From NCBI GenBank assembly GCA_031411235.1, contig JANOAR010000156.1:1-15852 (forward strand): 15,852 nucleotides of DNA. The letters are read 5' to 3'. The notes beneath the pieces were generated by a model. The model did not search any database and was not told the DNA's origin. It saw only the letters and a list, made by a program, of their open reading frames with translations. The translations under genes were made by a program, and so were the position numbers. Of the stretch, positions 5,289 to 13,578 are shown piece after piece. The DNA comes from JANOAR01 sp031411235 (GTDB lineage Bacteria > Verrucomicrobiota > Verrucomicrobiia > Verrucomicrobiales > Verrucomicrobiaceae). Numbering within the stretch: the first letter of the stretch is position 1; each line of letters begins with the position of its first letter.

Positions 5289-7191
5289 GCATCTCTCCCT
5301 CGCTCTTGCGTGTTTCACGCTCTCCAGTCACGCTGCTGAACTGCAACGACTGCCTTACAACAACCCTGGCCTCACGGTCGATCTCGGCGTGGGCCTGTGG
5401 GCATGGCCGCTGCCGATGGACTTCGATGGTGATGGCGATCTCGACTTAGTGGTTAGTTGCCCAGACAAGCCTTACAACGGCACTTACTATTTTGAAAATC
5501 CAGGCAATGGCAAAGGGACAAAGATGCCTGTGTTCAAACCGGGCAGGCGCGTTAGCAAAGGGCTGTCGAACGTGCGGATCAGCTATGTCGAAGGCAAGCC
5601 TGTGGTGACAACACCAGGCTTCACCCATCCCGATTTTTTGAAGACTGGCGTGGATAATCGCGAAAAGCTACCCCTCGAAGCGAATCTCCATCCAAACAAG
5701 GTTCGCGCCAATGAATGGCACTTTGCCGATCTCGATGGCGACGGCAAACAAGACCTTATCGTGGGCATCGAAGACTGGACGAACTACGGCTGGGACAACG
5801 CGTATGATGAGAACGGTCACTGGACGAACGACCTGCTGCGTGGGTTGGTTTACTTCGCCAAAAACACGGGCACCACAGCAGTGCCAGCCTACGATAAACC
5901 CAAGCTGCTCAGCGCCGCAGGCACCCAAATCAATGGCTTCGGTATGCCCTCCCCCTGCCTCGCTGACTATGATCGTGACGGTGATCTCGATCTAATCTGC
6001 GGCGAATTCATCGACGGCTTCACTTACTACAAGAATGAAGGCACCAAAGAGAAACCCAAGTTCATTCGCGGACTGCGACTGAAGCACGACGGCAAGTTTA
6101 TTCACATGGATCTGGAAATGATCACGCCCACCTCCATTGATTGGGATGGCGATGGCGACATCGACCTTATCTGCGGCGATGAAGATGGCCGCGTGGCACT
6201 TATCGAGAACACGGGCACGTTCGTCGATGGCGCTCCTGATTTCCTGCCACCCATGTATTTTCAGCAAGAGGCGGAGGATGTAAAGTGCGGTGCGCTGTGC
6301 TCGCCCTCCGGCTATGACTGGGATGGCGATGGTGACGACGACATCGTCAGCGGCAACAGCGCGGGTTACATCATTTTCTATGAGAACCTCAGTGGCCCCA
6401 AGGTCGCGCAACCGAAGTGGGCCGCACAAAAAAAGCTCGAAGCCGACGGCAAAATCATTCGCCCTATGGCTGGCCCCAACGGCAGCATCCAAGGCCCGGC
6501 AGAAAGCAAGTGGGGCTACACCACGATTAATGTCGCCGACTGGGATGCCGACGGCCTGCCCGACATCGTGTGCAACAGCATCTGGGGCAAGGTTCACTGG
6601 TATCGCAACATCGGCACCCGCAAAGCACCCGCGCTCGCCGCAGCGCAGCCTATTGAGGTCGAATGGAAGGGCGTGCAGCCATCGCTAGCCTGGGGCTGGC
6701 TGAAGCCCGAAGGCAAAGCCTTGCTGACACAGTGGCGCACCACGCCCGTGATCGTGGACTTCGATAAAAATGGCCATCTCGATCTCGTGATGCTCGACCA
6801 TGAAGGCTACTTGGCATTCTTCAAACGCAACGCCGATAAGACACTGCAACCACCGCAGCGTGTGCTGTGCGATGAGAAAGGCGAGCCGCTGCAATTCAAC
6901 AAAGGCATCGCTGGCAAGTCGGGCAGACGCAAAATCACCATGACCGACTACGACGGCGATGGGCACCTCGACATCCTCATCAACAGCGGCAACGCCGAGG
7001 TCTGGCAACAGGTTGCTCAGCGTGATGGCAAGCAGCTCTTCAAGAACGTAGGCAATGTGAGCGAGGTCAATTTGGCCGGGCATGACACCTCGCCAACCAC
7101 AGTCGATTTTGATGGCGATGGCATCAAAGATTTGGTGATTGGTGCCGAGGACGGGCGCTTCTATTTCATGAAAAGCCCACGCTCGAAATAA
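5278..7191 (+). CDS. Secreted FG-GAP/VCBS repeat protein (second, nine calcium loops)
   Basis: This is a 637-residue exported protein. The start at 5278 gives MNLKHLSLALACFTLSSHAAEL, a signal peptide cut near HAA; ATG 5272 would add two residues, and an in-frame ATG at 5170 is implausible because the extra sequence covers the promoter and repeat. Nine acidic calcium-binding loops are visible: DFDGDGDLD (from 48), DLDGDGKQD, DYDRDGDLD, DWDGDGDID, DWDGDGDDD, DWDADGLPD, DFDKNGHLD, DYDGDGHLD and DFDGDGIKD. They alternate with strands such as GRVALIENTG and GKVHWYRNIG. This pattern predicts a calcium-dependent beta-propeller outside the cytoplasm. The MFS gene starts 1 nt after its stop, so the two are co-transcribed; binding of the imported glycan is inferred. 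It shares architecture, and a 71-bp junction sequence, with the gene at 1027. Confidence 0.88.
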   Translation: MNLKHLSLALACFTLSSHAAELQRLPYNNPGLTVDLGVGLWAWPLPMDFDGDGDLDLVVSCPDKPYNGTYYFENPGNGKGTKMPVFKPGRRVSKGLSNVRISYVEGKPVVTTPGFTHPDFLKTGVDNREKLPLEANLHPNKVRANEWHFADLDGDGKQDLIVGIEDWTNYGWDNAYDENGHWTNDLLRGLVYFAKNTGTTAVPAYDKPKLLSAAGTQINGFGMPSPCLADYDRDGDLDLICGEFIDGFTYYKNEGTKEKPKFIRGLRLKHDGKFIHMDLEMITPTSIDWDGDGDIDLICGDEDGRVALIENTGTFVDGAPDFLPPMYFQQEAEDVKCGALCSPSGYDWDGDGDDDIVSGNSAGYIIFYENLSGPKVAQPKWAAQKKLEADGKIIRPMAGPNGSIQGPAESKWGYTTINVADWDADGLPDIVCNSIWGKVHWYRNIGTRKAPALAAAQPIEVEWKGVQPSLAWGWLKPEGKALLTQWRTTPVIVDFDKNGHLDLVMLDHEGYLAFFKRNADKTLQPPQRVLCDEKGEPLQFNKGIAGKSGRRKITMTDYDGDGHLDILINSGNAEVWQQVAQRDGKQLFKNVGNVSEVNLAGHDTSPTTVDFDGDGIKDLVIGAEDGRFYFMKSPRSK

Positions 7192-7192
7192 C

Positions 7193-8437
7193 ATGCACGC
7201 CCCAGACTCCCCTACCCTCTCTCGCACCGCATGGCTCATGGTCATGCTGCTCGTGCCCGTCGCCCTGCTCAATTACCTCGACCGGCAGATGTTGGCTGCG
7301 ATGAAGTCGTCCATGATGGGCGACATCCCCGACATCCAGAGCAAGGCCAACTGGGGCATTGTGCTGGGCTCGTTCAAGTGGGTGTATGCCATCCTGAGTC
7401 CTGTCGGTGGCTATCTCGCGGATCGTATCAGCAAGCGCCATGTCATCTGTGCTAGCCTCTTTGTTTGGTCGGCGATCACTTGGTTCACCGGGCATGTGAC
7501 GAGCTTTGAGCAGCTCATCTGGGCACGTGCGATCATGGGTATCAGCGAAGCGTTTTATATCCCGGCGGCGCTCGCACTGATCACTGACTTCCACATTGGT
7601 AATACTCGATCTCGTGCGGTTGGATTCCACCAAATGGGCATCTATTTGGGCATCATCATTGGTGGGTTTGCTGGGTATGTGGCCGATGCACCCGCATTCG
7701 GCTGGCGCTTTGCCTTCAGCACCTGCGGGCTCATTGGCGTGCTGTATGCGTTGCCTCTCTTTGCTGTGCTGCGTAATCCTCCACGAGCCGCCAACGCAAC
7801 CGCGCAACCCTCACCCCTCTCGGCGGTGGGCGAGTTGTTTAGCAACAAAGGGTTCATTCTCTTGGTGCTGTATTTCACCCTGCCCGCGCTCGCTGGCTGG
7901 GTGGTGAAGGATTGGATGCCCGATATTTTGAAGGAAAAGTTTCACCTTGGCCAAGGCAAGGCGGGAGTCTCAGCGGTGCTCTATGTGCAGATCGCCTCGC
8001 TCATCGGCGTGGGCCTGGGCGGCTGGTTGGCAGATCGCTGGATGCGCCAGAACATCCGTGGGCGCATCTTCGTCAGTGCCCTCGGCATGATGTTCTTTTT
8101 GCCAGCCTTGTTCGGCGTTGGCAATGCCAGCACACTGGGCATGGCCGTGTGTTTTCTCATGCTCTTTGGCCTTGGCTGGGGCTTCTTCGATTGTAACAAC
8201 ATGCCCATTTTATGCCAAATTGTGCGACCTGAGCTGCGTGCCACGGGTTACGGTTTCATGAATCTTGTCAGCATCAGTTGTGGTGGCTTTGCCGATTGGG
8301 GCTTTGGGGCGCTGCGAGATCGGCATGTGCCACTGAATGTAATCTTTGGCGTATTCGCCGGGATAGCTCTGCTCTCGGTAGGCATCGTGCTTTTCATCAA
8401 ACCTAAGGAAGCCCTGCCTACCCCTGAGCCATCATGA
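7193..8437 (+). CDS. MFS sugar-acid transporter (ACS/hexuronate type)
   Basis: This 414-residue polytopic inner-membrane protein has about 12 predicted helices. The first helix ends LLNYLDRQMLAAMK (25-38), with the acidic-basic pair typical of the anion:cation symporter group (hexuronate, sialate and phthalate carriers). The loop 2-3 motif GYLADRISKRHV (73-84) is the MFS signature, and a second copy, GGWLADRWMRQNIRGR, occurs in the C-terminal half. The expected role is proton-driven uptake of a monosaccharide or sugar acid. Its ATG is 1 nt after the FG-GAP stop and the BNR-propeller gene follows after 36 nt, so transporter and secreted proteins form one unit. The exact substrate cannot be read from sequence. 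Confidence 0.88.
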   Translation: MHAPDSPTLSRTAWLMVMLLVPVALLNYLDRQMLAAMKSSMMGDIPDIQSKANWGIVLGSFKWVYAILSPVGGYLADRISKRHVICASLFVWSAITWFTGHVTSFEQLIWARAIMGISEAFYIPAALALITDFHIGNTRSRAVGFHQMGIYLGIIIGGFAGYVADAPAFGWRFAFSTCGLIGVLYALPLFAVLRNPPRAANATAQPSPLSAVGELFSNKGFILLVLYFTLPALAGWVVKDWMPDILKEKFHLGQGKAGVSAVLYVQIASLIGVGLGGWLADRWMRQNIRGRIFVSALGMMFFLPALFGVGNASTLGMAVCFLMLFGLGWGFFDCNNMPILCQIVRPELRATGYGFMNLVSISCGGFADWGFGALRDRHVPLNVIFGVFAGIALLSVGIVLFIKPKEALPTPEPS

Positions 8438-8473
8438 TCTAACAACACTATTTTAACTAAACACTCTCACCTT

Positions 8474-9532
8474 ATGAAAACACAACTCGCTCTCCTCATG
8501 CTTCCCTGTCTCGCTTTTTGCGCTGATCCTGCTGTGCTGAAATCAGAGTTTATCTATGAGTCCGCGCCCTTCCCGAGCTGCCATGCGACCACCCTTGTTG
8601 AAAGCAGCGGGCAGATCGTGGCGGCGTGGTTTGGCGGCACGGCAGAGAAGAATCCCGATGTGGGCATTTGGACTGCGCGACTCGTTGAAGGCAAGTGGAC
8701 GGCACCCATCGAAGTCGCCAACGGTGTGCAGGCCGATGGCACGCGCCATCCCTGCTGGAATCCTGTGCTCTTCCAGCCCAGCGAGGGGCCGCTGATGCTC
8801 TTCTATAAGATCGGCCCCAACCCGAGCACTTGGTGGGGCATGTTGCGCCGCAGCACCGATAACGGCAAGACATGGAGCGAGGCCGAGCGCCTGCCCGAAG
8901 GCATCCTGGGGCCGATCAAGAACAAGCCGGTGCAGCTCAGCGATGGCACAATCCTATGCCCAACGAGCACCGAGACAGATACAAATCCAAGCGACTGGCG
9001 CGTGCATTTCGAGCGCTCTGCCGACCTTGGAAAAACTTGGGCAACCACGCAGCCTGCTGCACCGGGAGAGCCTGCGATTGGTGCCATTCAGCCCAGTGTT
9101 CTCTTTCTCGGTGGCGATAAATTGATGGCCATTGGCCGCAGCAAACAGAAGCGCCTTTTCCAAGTTTCCTCCGACGATCTCGGCAAAACCTGGGACACGA
9201 TGTCGCTCACGGACTTACCCAATCCTAACTCTGGCACCGATGCCGTGACGCTCCGCGATGGTCGCCATCTCTTGATTTATAACCACACCGCGAAAGGCCG
9301 CTCGCCGCTGAATCTCGCTGTCTCTGCTGATGGCAAAAACTGGAGCGCCGCGCTGGTGATCGAGAACGAACCCAAAGCGGAGTTCAGTTATCCCGCGATT
9401 ATCCAGACTAGCGATGGATTGGTGCATATCACTTATACCTGGAAAAGGAAGAAGGTGCGGTATGTGGTGATTGATCCCACCAAGCTGGTACTGACACCCA
9501 TGACCAATGGCGAATGGCCTGTCTCGAAATAG
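8474..9532 (+). CDS. Secreted BNR-repeat sialidase-like beta-propeller
   Basis: This 352-residue protein has an N-terminal signal peptide (MKTQLALLMLPCLAFCA|DP). Asp-box/BNR motifs are STDNGKTW (127-134), SADLGKTW (182-189), SSDDLGKTW (232-240) and the partial SADGKNW (284-290), characteristic of six-bladed sialidase propellers. The body matches the BNR_2 'sialidase family' widespread in Planctomycetes and Verrucomicrobia (VAAWFGGTAEKNPDVGIW at 49-66; HPCWNPVLFQ). However, the FRIP-type motif that carries the first substrate-binding arginine in true GH33 sialidases is replaced by FPSCH (33-37). A different glycosidase or lyase chemistry, or a non-sialic acidic sugar, is therefore plausible. 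The A/T-rich leader lacks a Shine-Dalgarno. It is cotranscribed with the isomerase 22 nt downstream. Confidence 0.8.
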   Translation: MKTQLALLMLPCLAFCADPAVLKSEFIYESAPFPSCHATTLVESSGQIVAAWFGGTAEKNPDVGIWTARLVEGKWTAPIEVANGVQADGTRHPCWNPVLFQPSEGPLMLFYKIGPNPSTWWGMLRRSTDNGKTWSEAERLPEGILGPIKNKPVQLSDGTILCPTSTETDTNPSDWRVHFERSADLGKTWATTQPAAPGEPAIGAIQPSVLFLGGDKLMAIGRSKQKRLFQVSSDDLGKTWDTMSLTDLPNPNSGTDAVTLRDGRHLLIYNHTAKGRSPLNLAVSADGKNWSAALVIENEPKAEFSYPAIIQTSDGLVHITYTWKRKKVRYVVIDPTKLVLTPMTNGEWPVSK

Positions 9533-9554
9533 AACTCTTGTTTTAATCCAAGTT

Positions 9555-11162
9555 ATGAAGACCACCACGGCATCAAAAACGATCTACCTCGTCGCCAGCG
9601 GCGACCTGCGTATCTCGGCCAATCAGACTTGCTGGGCTGCCCAGCACGAGATGGAGATGGCACTGAGTGCCGCGCTAAAAAGGGAAGGCTGGGCGGTGCA
9701 GCGTGCGCATGGCTTTGATAAGGTGAAGCAGCATGGTTTCATCGACTCGCAGCGCATGGGCATGGATGTCTTCCGCGACATCCCAGCGGATGCGCCATTG
9801 ATCGTTGCCGAGGCGGTGTGGCAGTATTCGCACCATGTGCTGGCGGGGCTCACGACGCATCGCGGGCCAATCCTCACCGTGGCAAACTGGAGCGGGCAGT
9901 GGCCGGGGTTGGTGGGCATGTTGAACCTCAATGGTTCGCTGACGAAGGCCGGGGTGAAGTATGCCACGCTGTGGAGCGAGGACTTCATGGACGCGTTCTT
10001 TTTGAAGGGTCTGCGCGAGTGGCTCAAAAAGGGGCGCATCACTCACGACCTCAGCCATGTGCAGCCTTTGAGCCAAGTGAAGGTGCCTGCCAAAGCTGAG
10101 AAACTCGGCAAGCAACTCGCTAAAGAACTGAGAGCGAACAAGGCCATCATGGGCGTCTTTGATGAAGGCTGCATGGGCATGTTCAATGCTATTATCCCCG
10201 ACCACGCATTACACGCCTGCGGTGTTTTCAAAGAGCGGCTGAGCCAGTCGGCGCTCTATTACGAGACCCTGCAAACCAGCGTTGCCGAGGCCGATGCAGT
10301 GTTTGATACGCTGGTAAAGAAGGGCATGAAGTTCAAGCTGGGCAGCGATCATGCGTCGCAACTCACCCGCGAGCAGGTGCGACTCCAGTGCCAGATGTAC
10401 ATCGCGGCACTGCGGCTTGCCGATGACTTTGGCTGCGATGCCATCGGCATTCAGTATCAGCAGGGGCTGAAGGATCTGCTGCCCGCGAGCGACCTCGTGG
10501 AGGGCGCGCTCAACAATGCCGACCGGCCTGCGGTGCGCAGTCGCGATGGCAAGCGCGTGCTCTACAAAGGTGAGGCGCTGGTGCATTTTAATGAAGTGGA
10601 TGAATGCGCCGGGCTTGATGGACTCATCACGCAGCGCGTTCACCAGGCCCTCGGTCAGCCGACGGAAAATACGCTGCACGATGTGCGCTGGGGGCGGGCC
10701 TATGGCGACGACTATGTGTGGGTGCTGCTCATCAGCGGCGCTGCGCCGCCTGCACATTTTATCGGCGGCTGGAAGGGCGCGGAAGGGCATCGCCAGCCCG
10801 CCATGTATTTCCCCAATGGCGGCTCCACACTGCGTGGCATCAGCAAGCCGGGCGAGATTGTATGGTCGCGCATCTATGTGCAGAACGAAGCACTGCACAT
10901 GGACATCGGGCGCGGTGGTGTGGTGAGCCTGCCTGCCGAAGAAACTGAAAGCCGCTGGGCTGCAACCACACCGCAGTGGCCCATCATGCACGCGGTGACT
11001 TATGGGGTTAGCCGAGATCAACTCATGGCCAAACATCAGGCCAATCATATCCAAGTGGCTTATGCGAACAGTGCAGCGGAGGCGGATCAGTGCATGTTCG
11101 CCAAGGCCGCCTTTGCGCAAGCGCTGGGGATGGCAGTGAATGTGTGCGGCACGTTGAGTTGA
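9555..11162 (+). CDS. L-fucose/arabinose isomerase-like protein
   Basis: This is a 535-residue cytoplasmic protein. ATG 9555 is chosen over 9507, which would overlap the BNR gene by 26 nt and add an unrelated N-terminus. Features reminiscent of the FucI/AraA fold are VFDEGCMGMFN (around Glu204), GCDAIGIQYQQG (293-304), HFNEVDECAG (344-353) and, near the C-terminus, KHQANHIQVAYA (493-504), like the His-containing motif near the FucI C-terminus. Metal ligands cannot be assigned with confidence. FucI-type enzymes interconvert aldoses and ketoses, here probably a deoxy sugar released by the secreted proteins. No kinase or aldolase specific for fuculose-1-phosphate is nearby, so a non-phosphorylated route ending at the DapA-like enzyme, or a non-catalytic sugar-binding role, are alternatives. 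Confidence 0.75.
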   Translation: MKTTTASKTIYLVASGDLRISANQTCWAAQHEMEMALSAALKREGWAVQRAHGFDKVKQHGFIDSQRMGMDVFRDIPADAPLIVAEAVWQYSHHVLAGLTTHRGPILTVANWSGQWPGLVGMLNLNGSLTKAGVKYATLWSEDFMDAFFLKGLREWLKKGRITHDLSHVQPLSQVKVPAKAEKLGKQLAKELRANKAIMGVFDEGCMGMFNAIIPDHALHACGVFKERLSQSALYYETLQTSVAEADAVFDTLVKKGMKFKLGSDHASQLTREQVRLQCQMYIAALRLADDFGCDAIGIQYQQGLKDLLPASDLVEGALNNADRPAVRSRDGKRVLYKGEALVHFNEVDECAGLDGLITQRVHQALGQPTENTLHDVRWGRAYGDDYVWVLLISGAAPPAHFIGGWKGAEGHRQPAMYFPNGGSTLRGISKPGEIVWSRIYVQNEALHMDIGRGGVVSLPAEETESRWAATTPQWPIMHAVTYGVSRDQLMAKHQANHIQVAYANSAAEADQCMFAKAAFAQALGMAVNVCGTLS

Positions 11163-11169
11163 GCGAGAT

Positions 11170-11300
11170 GTGGCTTCGACTTCAGTCGAATGCAGTCGTG
11201 GGCTGATCGCAGCCATAGGCTTTCAAAGCCCGTGGGTGAATTTCGAGTGCATTAGCGGCTTCGTTTGCTGCCGACTGAGTTCGACTAAAGTCGAAGCCAC
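11170..11300. repeat. 131-bp element with 21-bp inverted termini and internal hairpins
   Basis: The left end 11170-11190 and right end 11280-11300 are inverted complements at 20 of 21 positions. Each end contains its own palindrome, TTCGACTTCAGTCGAA (11175-11190) and TTCGACTAAAGTCGAA (11280-11295). CAGTCG (11193-11198) and CGACTG (just inside the right end) extend the pairing. A third hairpin, GGCTTTCAAAGCC, sits at 11218-11230. The element fills the space between two convergent genes, 7 nt after one stop and 2 nt from the other. It could be a small non-autonomous mobile element (MITE- or REP-like), a two-way terminator, or both. No target duplication is obvious and it encodes no protein. Confidence 0.75.
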
Positions 11301-11302
11301 TT

Positions 11303-11971
11303 TCAGGCTGCGATGTCACAGCCCACGATCTCGCAGATGCCTTCGTTCATCCGCCAGCGTACCTCGTGGTCACCGATGCGTGCGGCGTATTCGCGCTGGG
11401 CATCGGTTTGGTAGGCGGGCTGCGGCTGGAGAGCGAGTGATTGCTCGATAAGCAATCGTCGGTGCTCGGCCATCGCGGGTTGTCGAACAATCCAGCGTAC
11501 TTCCACAGGCACTGGAGCGTGGTCGGCGAAGCCGCCTGTGGCGTGTGGCAACGAGTCGGCGTAGGGCAGGTAGGGCTTGATGTCGAACACGGGCGTGCCG
11601 TCCACCAAATCGACGCCACTGACCTCCAGCCACGGGGCTTCGGGGCCGTCGAGCACCACACGTTCCAGCTTCACCACTGAGAGCGCGAGGCGATTGGGGC
11701 GAAAGGGTGAACGTGTGGCGAAGACTCCCACGCGCTCATTTCCACCAAGTCTCGGTGGGCGCACGGTGAGGCCCACGGCATCCTCCTTTACCTGATGAAA
11801 CTCGGCGATGAGCCACACATGGCTGAAGCCCTCCAACCCACGCACCGCCTCGACGCGGCGATACTCCGGCGCAAACACCACGCGCCCCCAAGCCGCAGGC
11901 ACAAGCCCCGATTGCCGGGGCACGGCGAACTTCTGCGGGTAGCAAGTGTGAAGAGTGGCGATGGGACTCAT
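11303..11971 (-). CDS. trmO: tRNA (t6A37) N6-methyltransferase TrmO
   Basis: This 222-residue protein belongs to the TsaA/YaeB (UPF0066) family, similar in length to E. coli TrmO (235). Signature segments are GRVVFAPEYRRVEAVRGLEGFSHVWLI (split by the fold), FATRSPFRPNRLALSVVKL, and VDGTPVFDIKPYLPYADSLP. The enzyme uses S-adenosylmethionine to methylate t6A at position 37 of certain threonine tRNAs, fine-tuning codon reading. It is the last gene of the leftward block, 78 nt after the NAD(P)HX-repair gene; the pairing has no obvious functional link. There is no Shine-Dalgarno. Its final codons (complement of 11306-11327) resemble, with a 4-nt gap, an inverted sequence at 11196-11213 in the neighbouring repeat element. 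Confidence 0.92.
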   Translation of the reverse strand: MSPIATLHTCYPQKFAVPRQSGLVPAAWGRVVFAPEYRRVEAVRGLEGFSHVWLIAEFHQVKEDAVGLTVRPPRLGGNERVGVFATRSPFRPNRLALSVVKLERVVLDGPEAPWLEVSGVDLVDGTPVFDIKPYLPYADSLPHATGGFADHAPVPVEVRWIVRQPAMAEHRRLLIEQSLALQPQPAYQTDAQREYAARIGDHEVRWRMNEGICEIVGCDIAA

Positions 11972-12049
11972 GGAGATTGATGAACTATGAATGATGAGGC
12001 TCGTGGCTGATCGCGCCGTAACAACGATGCCTTGAGCACCTGACGCCCA

Positions 12050-13564
12050 CTACCCGCGCAAGTCATCAAACGCCGCCCCCAGCCCTGCGGCTACATCGGT
12101 GGCGCTCAACGACTCCGACGAGCGCTTGCCTTCAGCGATGATTATTTCTGCCGCTCGGCCACACACCCACGTCCCGACACTTGCCGCATCGCGAGCCGAG
12201 CAACCTTGCGCGATCAGTGCCGCGAGCACACCTGTGAGCACATCGCCCATGCCGCCACTGGCCATGCCGGGATGCCCTGTGGTGTTGTAGAGTGTCGATT
12301 TTTTGTCCTCTGTAATGATGGTTCGCGAGCCTTTGAGCAGCAGCGTCAGCGCAGGCTTCTTACGCACAAAGGCTTCCGCCAGCGCTTGGCGCTCCAGATT
12401 TTGCAGCGCGGACTGGCTGGCGATGAGCCGCGTCATCTCGCCAGGGTGCGGCGTTAGCAATCGCGGGCCGCGTGCTTGATCCAAGTCCAGCAGACGATTG
12501 CGTGCGAGTATCGTCAGGGCATCCGCATCCACCACCATCGGTACCGCCGCGCGGCGCAGCAGTTCGCGAATCTCTTTTTCATAGGCGAATCCGATGCCTG
12601 GACCAACGGCCACCACATCGTAGCCTGCCTGTGCCTCGCCGTAGTCATTCGTCACCTTTACCATGATCTCGGGCGGTGCCTTCGCTGCAATCAGATCATA
12701 CGCCTCGCGCTTCACAAGCAGTGTGATCAACCCCGCTCCACCCCGCAAAGCCCCCAACCCTGCCAACACGGCAGCCCCCGTGAATCCCGGCGAGCCCGCG
12801 ATAATGGCTACCCGTCCTGCTTGGCCTTTGTGCATGTCAAACGCTCGACGTGGCAGCAACGGGCGCAGTAGCTCAGGTGTTAGCAATATGCGGGTAGATG
12901 TCTGCGGAAGGATCGCCGCCGCCGACTTCGCCAGCTCGGGCAGCGGCACAATAGCGATGCGGCCCACGCAGCGAGTCGCGGCCTCAGCAAGCAGCCCCAC
13001 CTTGGCAAAGGCAAGGGTCGCCGTGATGTCTGCCTGCACCGTTACCTCGCCGGGCACGCCCGTTCCGCCATCCAGCCCGCTGGGTAAATCCAATGCCACC
13101 GTGCTCGCGTGGCGCGTCGTACGCAGATGATTCATCTCCAACGCTAGCTCGCTGAGCGGACTGCGCAGCGGCCCGGCAGCGCCTATACCGACCAAGCCAT
13201 CGAGCAGCACCAGTGGGCCACACAGCTCATCCACTCGGCTCGTATCGGGCCAAACTTCCGCCTGTGGCAGCAGTACCGCGAGGTGCTGCTGCGCTAGCGG
13301 CCTCATCTGCTCGGCGGCAAACCCAAGACGTAAAATGATTCGCCAACCACTCGACTTCAGCAGTCGGCCCGCCACCAGCGCATCGCCTGCATTATGGCCT
13401 TTGCCCAGGTAGAGCAGCACCGTGCCAGCCTGGCGGAAGTGCTCCTCCACGACTCTAGCGATCCCCTGCCCTGCGCTCTCCATTAGCCCGCCAGCACTCG
13501 CGCCCGCAGCAAATGCGGCCGCTTCGATTTGCTGCATCTGGAGGCACGAGACGGGTGAGGACAT
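12050..13564 (-). CDS. nnr: Bifunctional NAD(P)H-hydrate epimerase/dehydratase
   Basis: This 504-residue metabolite-repair enzyme restores NAD(P)H from its hydrated form. The N-terminal YjeF_N epimerase domain (about 1-205) has LDLPSGLDGG (near 158-167). The C-terminal ADP/ATP-dependent dehydratase of ribokinase fold has GRVAIIAGSPGFTGAAVLA, VVDADALTIL, LLTPHPGEMTRL and GMGDVLTG, with the catalytic-type Asp at 441. The start at 13564 is chosen because homology begins there (MSSPVSCLQMQQIEAAAF); the longer frame to 13693 runs antiparallel-free but overlaps the amidase gene by 115 nt and adds an unrelated arginine-rich leader. The usual epimerase GNNGGDG loop is GHNAGDA (56-62 region), a drift that keeps the Asn and Asp. 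The amidase ends 14 nt upstream on the same strand. Confidence 0.92.
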   Translation of the reverse strand: MSSPVSCLQMQQIEAAAFAAGASAGGLMESAGQGIARVVEEHFRQAGTVLLYLGKGHNAGDALVAGRLLKSSGWRIILRLGFAAEQMRPLAQQHLAVLLPQAEVWPDTSRVDELCGPLVLLDGLVGIGAAGPLRSPLSELALEMNHLRTTRHASTVALDLPSGLDGGTGVPGEVTVQADITATLAFAKVGLLAEAATRCVGRIAIVPLPELAKSAAAILPQTSTRILLTPELLRPLLPRRAFDMHKGQAGRVAIIAGSPGFTGAAVLAGLGALRGGAGLITLLVKREAYDLIAAKAPPEIMVKVTNDYGEAQAGYDVVAVGPGIGFAYEKEIRELLRRAAVPMVVDADALTILARNRLLDLDQARGPRLLTPHPGEMTRLIASQSALQNLERQALAEAFVRKKPALTLLLKGSRTIITEDKKSTLYNTTGHPGMASGGMGDVLTGVLAALIAQGCSARDAASVGTWVCGRAAEIIIAEGKRSSESLSATDVAAGLGAAFDDLRG

Positions 13565-13578
13565 GGCACGAAAACCAA

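Noticed and set aside
5992..6597. 201-codon leftward frame opposite the second FG-GAP gene
   Set aside because: It mirrors the repeated DxDGDG codons (giving AIAIPI-type repeats); a by-product of the VCBS loops.
5419..7160. The repeated GATGGCGATGG-like units as a DNA repeat or CRISPR-like array
   Set aside because: The periodicity comes from in-frame calcium-binding loops; spacing is irregular and there are no unique equal-length spacers.
10209..11216. 335-codon leftward frame opposite the isomerase
   Set aside because: Antisense shadow of a well-supported gene; the translation is His/Arg/Ala-rich without domain motifs.
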